A DNA stretch of 64,000 bases from JAKAGZ01 sp964412105 (GTDB lineage: Bacteria; Bacteroidota; Ignavibacteria; Ignavibacteriales; Ignavibacteriaceae), in NCBI GenBank assembly GCA_964412105.1, contig CAYPNM010000004.1:59157-123156 (forward strand), read 5' to 3'. Under the pieces are notes generated by a model, which saw only the letters and a program-made list of their open reading frames with translations, was not told the origin of the DNA and did not search any database. This document shows positions 36,658-47,000 of this stretch, one piece after another (the first letter of the stretch is position 1; the number at the start of each line of letters is the position of its first letter). Position numbers and translations under genes: made by a program.

Positions 36658-39600
36658 TTAATAATCGAAACCAAATGCTATACCGCCGTAAAACAACCAT
36701 TCCTTTCCATAAGTTATGTCTGTATCATTAATTACTTTAGTAAATTTATCGAAGCCGTATGCAGCACTGAAAAATACAGCGGTCGGAAAAATGTAAAAGG
36801 AATTCATCATTACCCTTATTTCAGCACCTATGCCCTTTTTAAATTGATCCAGGGCGGGAGTCTTTCCCGTCCAGGCATTTCCTATATCACCATAGAAAGA
36901 AAGGAATGCTTTGTCAACATAAATTTGTCCGATTCTTGTGTCTATATTTTTTGCCAGGGGAAATCTGTAAGTCAGATTAAGCCAGGCAACTGTATTCCCT
37001 GATAAAGAGTAAAATGGATATTCTCTCATACCTATAAGTCCGCCGAGATAAAAATCGAAAAAGTCTGGTCTTGCAGGTCCTAAAATTGATCCCAGTCGAA
37101 TACGCGTTGACAATGTTTGATTGTGAGCAACCGGCAAATGATTTTGTAAATTCAATTCAACTCTGTTAAAATCAAAATTGGTATAAAGCGGTTGAAGTAT
37201 TCCATCCACAACGGTGTATTTATCTTCCGGATTATATTTATTAAATTCATAATTGTACTGGAACTCCAGATGAGTACCTACAGGATTAATTACTTCATCT
37301 ATCGTAGGAGCAATTGCATTTAGGGTATATTTTATTTGAAAATTCCTGCCTATCAAGTATGTATCGTTAGTGGAGGGATAAAGCGTTATTCTGTCAGGCA
37401 AAAGAAAGCTGCTCAGGTTTGCTGTGTACCTGCTAAAAATAAATCTGAATTCAAGATTCTGGTTACTTGTGAAAATTTTATAGTTGGCTGCCAGATCAGC
37501 TTCAAAAAGATTGTAGGTTACAACTGTTGGAATAATAAAATCATAATTAACTGTATTTCCTACGGTATCTGCACCAAAGTAAACGTTAACATTTGATTTA
37601 CGGGTAATGTTATAAAGCTCTAATGACATTTCAGGTTTTAGTCCAAGTTCGTATAATCCTGGAATTTTATTTCTGTAATCCAGAGTAAGAAAAAGATCCC
37701 TTTCACCGCGGGTGTTGATTGTGCCTCCGGCAAAGAGCGAATACCTGTTAAGCATATCCGTGGAACTAACCAGCAAACCCGGTTTAATTTTTTCTAAAAA
37801 GGAATTAGTAGTATTATAATTATCCAATCTTATAATAGGGAAAAATGATAATTTAGTGAATGAGCCTTTGTATTTTTCGATCTTGTAATCTGGAGTTTTT
37901 GAATCATTATAATTTTGAAGATGTTTTAAATCAAAGTTTGTAATATCACCATTGGGCTTGTCTTTGCCGAGAGGTGGATCGTTTTGCCATTTATATTTTT
38001 TCTCGGGGTTTACTAACGTCTGCTCTTCAGAAGTAATTTCAAATATTTTATAGCCAGTCGAAGTATAGCCAGCATATAAAATATTCCCGTCGGAAGAAAT
38101 TGAAGGCATAAATGCCCCCCCAATTACATTTGTGAGTTGCTTCTTTTCCTTAGTAGCTAAGTTCAATGAATAAATATTGAAAATACCGGATTCATCACTG
38201 GTATATATCAGATTTCCGTCCTTATCAAATACTGGATTTCTTTCATCTTTCTTTGTTGCAAGAACCTTTTCCAGATGAGAACCATCGATATTTACTTTCA
38301 TAATATCCCGGCTGCCGGTATCAGAATAGCCAAAAGTCACAAATGAATCATCATTGGAAAATTTCGGATTGTAAACCTGTTCACCGTACTGAAAGAATGT
38401 CAATTGTTTAAAGTTTTTTCCATCGATATCTACAGTTCCAAGATTCGTAGTTCCATCCTTCTCAAAAAGGAAGACAATTTTTGATCCGTTGTGCGAAACA
38501 TCCGGTTGATTAGCCCGAAGATCGTGAGTGAGGCGGATTTCTGAATCATTATCAATATCGTAGACATAGAGATCATGAACATTATAAAAATCGGGATTAT
38601 CATCTCCAAGTTTTGAATAAACAATTTTATTTTTGCCATTTACCCACGCAACGGTCGATCTTACATTATTGACTAATAATTTTTCTTTATTTGTTTTGAG
38701 ATCATAAAGATAAATCCCTGCAGGGGAAAAATAATCACTGGACTTATTGGAAATGTAAACAAACTTAGTATTATCCTTGGAGAACCTCGGATAAAAGTTC
38801 CCAAAACCTTCCGATGATATTTCCTTCCCTTGCACAAGATTTGAAAGGACTTCCTTACTTCTTTCTTTATAACTGTCAGTTACAAAATCCTTCCATTCAT
38901 TATAAATTTGATTACCATCTTTATGAAGTACATCTTCAAACGCCTGGTCAATTGTAAAATTTCCTAACTTGCTTAATGCTTCACTTATTTTCCTGAGTTT
39001 ATCTTCACCATACTTTTGAGAAATGTATCGTGTTAATGCAAATCCTGCATTGTAAACTGATTCATTACCTAGACTTGTTTTCTCGAAAACCCCCATCTGG
39101 TTCCAACTAAGCATATCTCCGTCCAGAGCATATGAGCGAAGAATCATATCGCGATGTGTATCCCAATCATCATAATGAAATTCCTTTCGCATATACTGAG
39201 CAGTGCCTTCAGCAAACCACGCAGGAACATTAACCGTGGCAATTGGATAGGAGATGATAAAATTAGGAAACCCATATAGAATATCGGGTCTTCTTTTATC
39301 CTCATAATTTAGTGCCTGTATATAAAATGCCGGAATCGTTCGTGACATCTTCATTGAAGCCTGTATCTGAATCATATGAGTAAGTTCGTGCGAAATTACA
39401 TTTCTTAACCAGTCGTGAGTACCACGTAAATCGAAGTCCAGAGCGCTCGTCCAAATTTCAATTTTATTATCAAAAAAATAAGTGGCTCCATTGGAATAAT
39501 CATCGATATCCTTTATCACAAAATGAACAGTTTCGGGTTCATAATGATAAAGCGAAGTAAGAGGACCCCAGACTTCATCGGCAATTTTTGCAACAACCCG

Positions 39601-39771
39601 GGCTGTTCTTTCTGCCCCCTCGTGAAAATGAACTACGACATGTTTACCTTTAATTGTATACCAATTTAGTTCAGGATGAAAGTTAGTAAATTGTCCAAAA
39701 GCAGATTGGGAACTTAGGAATAATAAAACCAAAAATAATTTATGTATAAACTTGTTTGTTTTAAGTGGCAT
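36658..39771 (-). CDS. Surface metallopeptidase-like protein: HExxH domain, PD40 propeller, C-terminal outer-membrane barrel
   Basis: 1037 aa with a signal peptide. Residues ~30-320 form a gluzincin-like (peptidase MA) domain: zinc motif SHELTHMIQ near residue 131 and the third-ligand Glu in AWFAEGTAQY near residue 187. Residues ~320-600 are PD40/TolB-like repeats (FSKDNTKFVYISNKS, VSHNGSKIVFLFEKD, FDKDGNLIYTSDES). Residues ~650-1037 look like an outer-membrane beta-barrel of the BamA/surface antigen type (LGGLIGMREYPFYSLSGN near residue 905 and a terminal FGFDY). The same protein thus anchors itself and exposes a propeller and a peptidase. Substrate unknown. Confidence 0.82.
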   Translation of the reverse strand: MPLKTNKFIHKLFLVLLFLSSQSAFGQFTNFHPELNWYTIKGKHVVVHFHEGAERTARVVAKIADEVWGPLTSLYHYEPETVHFVIKDIDDYSNGATYFFDNKIEIWTSALDFDLRGTHDWLRNVISHELTHMIQIQASMKMSRTIPAFYIQALNYEDKRRPDILYGFPNFIISYPIATVNVPAWFAEGTAQYMRKEFHYDDWDTHRDMILRSYALDGDMLSWNQMGVFEKTSLGNESVYNAGFALTRYISQKYGEDKLRKISEALSKLGNFTIDQAFEDVLHKDGNQIYNEWKDFVTDSYKERSKEVLSNLVQGKEISSEGFGNFYPRFSKDNTKFVYISNKSSDYFSPAGIYLYDLKTNKEKLLVNNVRSTVAWVNGKNKIVYSKLGDDNPDFYNVHDLYVYDIDNDSEIRLTHDLRANQPDVSHNGSKIVFLFEKDGTTNLGTVDIDGKNFKQLTFFQYGEQVYNPKFSNDDSFVTFGYSDTGSRDIMKVNIDGSHLEKVLATKKDERNPVFDKDGNLIYTSDESGIFNIYSLNLATKEKKQLTNVIGGAFMPSISSDGNILYAGYTSTGYKIFEITSEEQTLVNPEKKYKWQNDPPLGKDKPNGDITNFDLKHLQNYNDSKTPDYKIEKYKGSFTKLSFFPIIRLDNYNTTNSFLEKIKPGLLVSSTDMLNRYSLFAGGTINTRGERDLFLTLDYRNKIPGLYELGLKPEMSLELYNITRKSNVNVYFGADTVGNTVNYDFIIPTVVTYNLFEADLAANYKIFTSNQNLEFRFIFSRYTANLSSFLLPDRITLYPSTNDTYLIGRNFQIKYTLNAIAPTIDEVINPVGTHLEFQYNYEFNKYNPEDKYTVVDGILQPLYTNFDFNRVELNLQNHLPVAHNQTLSTRIRLGSILGPARPDFFDFYLGGLIGMREYPFYSLSGNTVAWLNLTYRFPLAKNIDTRIGQIYVDKAFLSFYGDIGNAWTGKTPALDQFKKGIGAEIRVMMNSFYIFPTAVFFSAAYGFDKFTKVINDTDITYGKEWLFYGGIAFGFDY

Positions 39772-39796
39772 TGTTTATCCGGAGATGAAAAATTGT

Positions 39797-42790
39797 TTAC
39801 TTAACGACTGCGATCTTAATGATTTTAAATTCAGACTTACCACTTGAACTTGTCGCCTGAATTCTTGCTAGGTAAATTCCGCTTTGAACTTTACTGACAT
39901 TCCAAACAGTCTCATGATCTAAACCACCATGTGCAAAATCATTTAATTCATCAACAAAACTTCCTGCGATGTCGAATATTTTAATATTAATCTTAGAGTC
40001 TTCAGAAACATAATAACGAATATTCGTTGTATTTCCATACACAGGATTCGGGTAATTATAAGCCCTGTTTAAGGGGAAATAATTGCTGATATAATTTCGT
40101 TGAGATGCTGCATCAACAAAAGATGAATTAAAATTATTTCCATTTTCAGATGACCAAAATTGTTTCCCTGGTACTGCGCTGATTACCCAGCCATAAAAAT
40201 TACTATCGCTTGTTGTTACTGCAATGGATAAATATCCATTATCATCAAAAATTACCGGAGTACATGATAATGAATTACCAACACTTAGAGGGAAACCATA
40301 GACGGTTTTGCCGGTTCCACCATCAATTGCAAATATTCTGCCGTCTTTTGTTGACGCTATTATTTCTGATTTCCCATCCCCCTCAAAATCAGCCGCCAGG
40401 GGGACTCCTGAAAAACCTAAGCCTAATGGATCATTAAAGGAAAAATTATCGGCAAGGGCGCCGCTAATATTTTTTGCTACTATTCTGTTCCCTTCAGTAT
40501 AAACAATATAATTACTTCCATCGTTTTTTAAATCTGCGATCGCAAATTTTTCATTCGGAGGGTTAATTGATGCCCGAAATTGATTTATAATTTTTCCATT
40601 TTTTATTACATATACTCGACTTTGTGATGATAAAATAGATAGATAGTCACCATTCTTGTCCTTTGTAATTGCAAGATAAGCAGGAGATTGAGCAAGGTTA
40701 ATTGAATTATTATTTGAATCGTAAAAAGTTTTATTAGATATAGCGGAGATATAATCCCCTGCCACCGAAATCATTTTTAAAGGAGTTGAACCGAAAGTAA
40801 TGCTGTCTGTTAATACAGGCAAACTTACCGGAGGATCTGGTAGCGAATAAATATAAACCTTGCCTGAGGCAGTACCGAAAAGTATTTGATATTGATTAGC
40901 TTGTAAAGATCTGATAATTGGAGGGGTAGTAATTATACTGCCGATATCAATACCAACTTTTAATTGTACAGCAGAATCCTGCTTAACATATAAATTTAAC
41001 TTCTGATTATTTGTCCCAATAAAATAAGTATAGCCTCCTGTGCTAAAGGTGGCTGGCTTAAATTCAGAAAATGAAGAAACCGTATCGGAAATTTTTCCGT
41101 TTTCATCATAAATAAACAAATTGCGGGTTGAAATTAGCCCGAATTCAAAATCGTTTCCATTTTGAAGGACGCTTAATTTTCCATTCAAAGTTGAATTTGA
41201 TGCCTTAATGGCAAAAATATTTTTTATAATTGAATCGCCAAAGGAAATATTAAATGTCATCGCGTTTGCAGTATCCGAAAAATCTGACAAAGCAATCAGA
41301 CTATTTGCACCATTATTAGAATTCGTATTTGGTCTTGTATATTTTGAAAACTTATTGGTATAAAATGTTGAAGGATTGGATTTAAACCAGAAATCATCAG
41401 CCGTGCCTTCGCCGACAATCTGATCTCCGAAAATATCTGTAAATTGCTGCCCGATATCCTGTACACCATCTGCTTCTTCTACGTAAATTCCTTTTACAGC
41501 ATCAGCATTAATTGAATTAGAAGCAAGGTTAGCATCTATAATATTTTCATCAACGTGCCAGATTACAATCCCGTTACCTGGAATTGCCCAGTCAAATTCA
41601 TCGACGTTGGTAACAACACCGCCAATTGCGCTTACGTTATCATTATTAAAATCATTAGTGTCCTTAGGAAAGGTTTTTGTTAATGTAACACCATTTGAAA
41701 TGTACGTTATATTAGCTCCATCCTTTTTAACATCGCGAATCCTGTTCTCAACAAGAAAATATTCTTTTGAGTTTATCGGAATTTTTAGAATTACAGTATC
41801 AGGTAAGGAGGCGGCTAATTTTGCAAAAACCTTTATGTCGGAATAATTACCCGGCTTAACCGTAACAGCATTTGCCCATCCCATATAGATTTTTGTCCAG
41901 GGAGATGGCTCAGGAGGAAATAATCCTCGATAAGCAAAAAAGGACTGGCCATCCATTAACCCGAATCGTCCTATTGCGCTTTGCCCTGTTGAAGTATTGT
42001 AAAGATCCGGAATACCAAGTGAACTTGCAATATTTGCAACCAGCAAGCCATTTATAGTTAGCTGAAAAAAGGATGTTGTTAATCCGTTAGATACTTCCCT
42101 GCTTTCGGTTTCGGGCATTATAATTGTATTGGTTATTTTAAAATTATTTCGAACTGGGAAACCATCGAAAGAATTTCCGTAAATCTTTTTGAAAGCATTT
42201 TCCCCTAAGTAAAGTGAAGGAATATTATGCTCATTGCCGAGTGTTCCCGGTAAAACTACATCTCTTCCTGCGCCTGCATGAAATATTGTGAAAACATTAT
42301 ATTGAGAAAAATCAAATCCAGGATTTGCAGAATCAGCTAGTTGCCACACTTCTTTACAGAAGTCAGCCAGCAAAGTATAATCAGTCGAATTACTCGGAGG
42401 TGAATAATTTCTCATCGTCTTTGATACAGTAAGGATTCCCGGTAAAACAGTATATTGAATTATCAGCTTACCATTTGTTACACTTTTATAATAATTTTCT
42501 GCAAACAGTAAGTGAGATTCAAAATATTGTCTATCGTGAGGCAAAGGATCAAGTATATTCAATCCATAATTCTGTGAATAAATAGAACCAAATTTCCCAT
42601 TTCCGAAGGTCGTTTCATCTCTGTCGGTTTGGAAATCTACCATCACAGCAAGAATCTTTAATGTGTCTGTCTGGATAGCACTGGCAGTTATAAAAGGTGG
42701 GGAAGAAAGATGCACCTTTTTAATAAAGTTTTGGGCAGATATACTGCCCAAAACAAAAAGAAAATTAAGAACAAGGAGAAAATACTTCAT
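39797..42790 (-). CDS. Secreted M6 peptidase-like protein lacking the catalytic HExxH, with type IX sorting domain
   Basis: 997 aa with a signal peptide. The N-terminal half matches the M6 (immune inhibitor A-like) domain: IIPE/ESREVSN region, SLGIPDLYNTSTGQSAIGRFGLMDG near residue 255, and SPWTKIYMGWA. In active members the residues before LGxPDLY read HExxHx; here they read ANIASS, so both His and the Glu are lost and the protein is probably not a protease. Residues ~540-890 form a beta-propeller (FG-GAP/PQQ-like: LAADFEGDGKSEIIASTKDG, IFAIDGGTGKTVYGFPL). The last 85 residues are a type A type IX sorting domain (YNYPNPVYGNTTNIRYYV...VSKVQSGIYLARI). Probably a surface binding or adhesin protein. 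Confidence 0.85.
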   Translation of the reverse strand: MKYFLLVLNFLFVLGSISAQNFIKKVHLSSPPFITASAIQTDTLKILAVMVDFQTDRDETTFGNGKFGSIYSQNYGLNILDPLPHDRQYFESHLLFAENYYKSVTNGKLIIQYTVLPGILTVSKTMRNYSPPSNSTDYTLLADFCKEVWQLADSANPGFDFSQYNVFTIFHAGAGRDVVLPGTLGNEHNIPSLYLGENAFKKIYGNSFDGFPVRNNFKITNTIIMPETESREVSNGLTTSFFQLTINGLLVANIASSLGIPDLYNTSTGQSAIGRFGLMDGQSFFAYRGLFPPEPSPWTKIYMGWANAVTVKPGNYSDIKVFAKLAASLPDTVILKIPINSKEYFLVENRIRDVKKDGANITYISNGVTLTKTFPKDTNDFNNDNVSAIGGVVTNVDEFDWAIPGNGIVIWHVDENIIDANLASNSINADAVKGIYVEEADGVQDIGQQFTDIFGDQIVGEGTADDFWFKSNPSTFYTNKFSKYTRPNTNSNNGANSLIALSDFSDTANAMTFNISFGDSIIKNIFAIKASNSTLNGKLSVLQNGNDFEFGLISTRNLFIYDENGKISDTVSSFSEFKPATFSTGGYTYFIGTNNQKLNLYVKQDSAVQLKVGIDIGSIITTPPIIRSLQANQYQILFGTASGKVYIYSLPDPPVSLPVLTDSITFGSTPLKMISVAGDYISAISNKTFYDSNNNSINLAQSPAYLAITKDKNGDYLSILSSQSRVYVIKNGKIINQFRASINPPNEKFAIADLKNDGSNYIVYTEGNRIVAKNISGALADNFSFNDPLGLGFSGVPLAADFEGDGKSEIIASTKDGRIFAIDGGTGKTVYGFPLSVGNSLSCTPVIFDDNGYLSIAVTTSDSNFYGWVISAVPGKQFWSSENGNNFNSSFVDAASQRNYISNYFPLNRAYNYPNPVYGNTTNIRYYVSEDSKINIKIFDIAGSFVDELNDFAHGGLDHETVWNVSKVQSGIYLARIQATSSSGKSEFKIIKIAVVK

Positions 42791-42795
42791 TAAGC

Positions 42796-43944
42796 CTAAA
42801 TTCCTTTAGGTAATCCTCTTGATTGTCCAACAATGCCTCCCCAGCCAATTAATACGCTAAATCTGAGAGTATCGGACAAAGGATTTTCAGCACCTCCGGG
42901 GAAAATTGATGTTGAAATATAGCTGAAATCAAAACCATAAATATCATACCTGATGCCGGCTCCAAATGTCATAAACTTTCTATTACCGAAAGCAGGATCT
43001 TCATAGAAAAATCCGGTCCTCAGAGCGAAAAGAAAATCACCCGGTTGGCCATACCAATATTCCAGACCCATTGAATAATCCATCGACCTAAAGAAAGGAT
43101 ATTTACTCCAGGTAGTGAAAATTGCCTGATAAAAATCTTTCGATGTTGTGCTATCCTTATCAACGAGCAGCTTACTAATATCAAAGGTGTACATCAAAGA
43201 ATTATAATCATCGTTTACTAATTCGTAAGCAAACCCGAGCCTGAAATTAGTTGGAATCGGATCAGCCTGCGCCTGATCAATATAATACATTTTAGGACCC
43301 AGATTACTTAAGTTAGCTCCAACACTGAATTTTTTCCCAAGGTCACCTATGAATGGAATATCAAATGATGAAGGCCGCCACATAGTTGCTAAATCAAAAC
43401 TTACTGAGGTCGCAACTCCACTGCCTTGCTCGCCGGCAGTTGGTTGAGTGGAAAGCACACTATGAATTACTCTGAAATTCATCCCAATACCCCAATCGTT
43501 GCTAAGCTTCGTAGCATATCCCAAAGTCATTGCAGCATCAAATGATTTGAAAGTTCCTATGGCATCAGGTGAATCAGGACTAGTCCTTACAAATTCACCG
43601 TAATTCATATAAGTTATACTTGATGTAATGCTTCCACTCAGGCTTTCAATATATTGTCTGTAAGTAAGGTAATCATAAAATAAATCAAGATTGAATTGGG
43701 GTAACCAGTTACTGTGCGTAATACTTACTTCGCTGCCTGTAAGGAAGGCGATGCCCGCAGGATTCCAAAAAATCGCGGCAGAATTATCAGCTAGACCTGC
43801 CCCAGATTCACCAATACCGCCTGCCCTTGAATCGGGTGCAACCAGTAAAAATGGTACAGCTGATGTTGCAGCCTGGCCAAATGCAACTTTCTGGAACATG
43901 CCAAAAAGGGAACTGATTAAAATCAGCCTAATGACTATTTTCAT
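42796..43944 (-). CDS. porV: Type IX secretion outer-membrane protein, PorV-like
   Basis: 382 aa. A signal peptide is followed by an outer-membrane barrel of the PorV/PorQ (UPF0164) type: the N-terminal FLLVAPDSRAGGIGESG and NSAAIFWNPAGIAFL are the hallmark. PorV shuttles type IX cargo to the PorU sortase. The gene lies 81 bases downstream of porU, with GGAGG before its ATG, and upstream of a cargo gene, which supports the assignment. PorV versus PorQ cannot be fully settled from sequence alone, but linkage to porU favours PorV. Confidence 0.88.
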   Translation of the reverse strand: MKIVIRLILISSLFGMFQKVAFGQAATSAVPFLLVAPDSRAGGIGESGAGLADNSAAIFWNPAGIAFLTGSEVSITHSNWLPQFNLDLFYDYLTYRQYIESLSGSITSSITYMNYGEFVRTSPDSPDAIGTFKSFDAAMTLGYATKLSNDWGIGMNFRVIHSVLSTQPTAGEQGSGVATSVSFDLATMWRPSSFDIPFIGDLGKKFSVGANLSNLGPKMYYIDQAQADPIPTNFRLGFAYELVNDDYNSLMYTFDISKLLVDKDSTTSKDFYQAIFTTWSKYPFFRSMDYSMGLEYWYGQPGDFLFALRTGFFYEDPAFGNRKFMTFGAGIRYDIYGFDFSYISTSIFPGGAENPLSDTLRFSVLIGWGGIVGQSRGLPKGI

Positions 43945-44025
43945 TTTAATTAACCTCCATTAGTATTATAAATTTAAATAATTTTATTATCATATATGTA
44001 ATGGAAAAATTTGCCCCATTTTTTC

Positions 44026-47000
44026 TTACCTTATAACAGCCATTTTACCCAGAACACTTTTACTATAGCTTCCATCTACAGTCCGAACGATTATTTTGTA
44101 CAAATAGGTACCATTTGCTATTGGTGATCCATCCTGATCCCTCCCATCCCAAGGTATTCTCACAAACCTATCACTAACGTTCATCGCTTTAATTTGTCTA
44201 ATCAACCTGCCCGCAACTGTATAAACTCTAATTTTAACATCAAGCAGTTTATTAAGGTTTTGCTGAAATGTGAATGTTGTATTTGAAGAAAAAGGATCCG
44301 GGTAATTATATACATCTCTTATAACCAGTTCACTATCAGAAACTACAGAAAAATTAGCCTCAGCACTTGAAAAATTATTAAATACATCCCATGCTTTCAC
44401 TACCAGATCATAATTGCCGGAAGCCAGGTTATTAAAAGCATAATTTATTTCTCCCGATTTTCCCTCAGAATTAATATCGCTCGTAAAGTAGTTTGTAAAA
44501 TCGATAGGATTATTTTCGTCTCCATTTAATATCCCTACACACTTGTGGCCTACTCCAGTACCTGTGGTGTTTAAACCGGTTTTATCAGACAGCTTAACAA
44601 TCAAGGTGGAATTCGGATTTATTAATGCTGCGCTACCATAAGCTACATTATCAAAATATATTTCAATATTAGGACCACTGCCATCGTTCACAGCAGTGGA
44701 ATCAGTACCCCCTACAATTATCTTATTAGTAAAACCCAATCCATCTTCGCTACTATTATAATAATACATGATGATTTTACCATTCTGATTTGCATATGAT
44801 ATATCTTTGGGAACAACAAAGTTTGTAGAAAACTTCCCTCCGCTAACAGAAATTCTACCATTAAAAATAACCCCGCCGGGAACTACCATTGGATAATTGC
44901 CTATTTGTGCAAGAGGCACACTATATTGTGAGTCAAATACTTTTAATATGCCTTCTCCATTAAAATCGCTCCACGACGTACTATCAGGATGTAATATTGT
45001 CCCATTAATCCTGGTATTACTTAATGCCTGAACCTGCACATTTGGTGAAATTGAGGAGATAAGCTTTCCGTCAACCGAATCTATATTAGCCGTATATTCA
45101 GGCAAATTAAGTCGCAAAGTCGGATCACCTATAATTTGATATTTTTGAGCATTTACATCATTATAAATCTGCTTTGCAGCAAACAAAGCTTTACCTATAG
45201 GAAACATCAGATTCAGGGAATCTCTTCCGGCATTTAGCAGATCATTAAAAAATTCGTACATCAGGATATGATTCAATGAAGAATAGACCAATCTTGTTGC
45301 AGTAAAAGATCCAATACACCCGGAATTTTTTAATAATAACAACTCTTCTGCCGAACTTGTTGAATTAGTCATGTCATAATATCCAAAATCACAGGTTGCA
45401 GCAGTAACAAAAAAGTAATCGCTGTTATGCAATAATGGTATAGTTGTTGCTTGGTCGAACACATCTTCCTGTGCCCATTGGGATGGACTGCCGTGACCGA
45501 TAAAATTTATTATTGCGGTACCATTATTCATCGCATCTTCAATAGCCGTATTTACAGTTGGCATTCTTCTTCCAGCTGCAGTAATTACAACTGGATACGC
45601 AGCCATATATATTTTATTTAAATCGAATGAAGCAGGAATAATTGTATTAGCAAGCGTTTCTGACGGAGCAGTATGCTCAGGACCTTCGTATGTATTATTA
45701 ATACCCGTATAGCCATCATCTGCAATAAGTGTTAATAAATTCCGCCAGGTTCCAGTTGCGCTATTAGTCTCATAGTTAATTATTTTATCAACAGCGCTAT
45801 TTGCTTCATCTGCCGTTTGCACAGTGATCCTCCCCGCCGCTAAATCAACAAAAGAATCATTGCCGCTGACATTCACGAAAAAATCATCACTGCTGTAAGA
45901 ATTTATTTCATAAAGTGATTCTTGTGTTTCATAAACCGGAACAAAGTTATTATTATGACCTTCTACATTTTTATAATCATAAGTACCTTTGCCGAAGAAT
46001 AAAACATATTCTGGTTTTATCTGCCAGTTATCGAAAGCATATTTTATAAAATCTCTAATAGCAGAAACATCTAACAATCCACCGGAGAATTCATTAAATA
46101 TTTGCTGAACGTCAACTACTATAGTGGACATTTTAATTTTGGCTTGAGTCTCTCTGTATGTCTTCAATCTGTTAGCCGCCGGGATAAAATCTTTATTAGT
46201 TATAATAATAAACTTTGCACCCGTCGAAATACCGTGCAAATTTGAATTCGGTTCGGAAACCGGATTAGACGGGGTAATGTAATTACCGCTGCCAACAGCT
46301 ACATAATGAGAAACTTTACCGGCAACTTCAGAAGATTGGAATGAATAATCTCCACCACTTTGCAAAATCGGATTAGAAACTAATTTTACATTTGCATAAT
46401 CTGTAACATCAAAAACCTGAATATTTGATGAAGAGAACCCACCTAGATCATATTCGATTGTTGCAGTAGTATCTTTTGAAAAAAATACAAGTTTATCACT
46501 TGTTGCATTTAAATCTCTTTCATAATTAATCTCAACATAATCAAGATATCCGATAGATGTAGAAGAACCTGGAGTTACATTAAATTGCAAAACACTCCTG
46601 TTTTCAGGAAGAACCCCGTTGAAAGATGCTGTATAAATGTAAGCGTATCCCAATTCATAATCAGCCGCTCCATAACCAAAAACATACTGGGATAAGATAG
46701 TTGATGAATTTTCTTGTACGAGCAATCCCAGATTGTCAGGAGAAGCATTAATAAATCTTATGGTATAGTTTATTGGCGAAGTCGAAAGTCTGCCATCAAG
46801 CTTGTTTGTATATGTGTATGATTTACTCGAAGGAGTAAAAGCATCACCGACATATTCTCTCCCTGTTGGACCAACTTTTTGTTTGTCATCTTCAATACTT
46901 GCAAATGCTTTCGTGGACTGTTGAACATAATTGGTGGAAGTATTAAGGCTCGGTTTACCTTGAATTCTTTTACCAAATGCCCCTCCCACAGTAATCCAGT

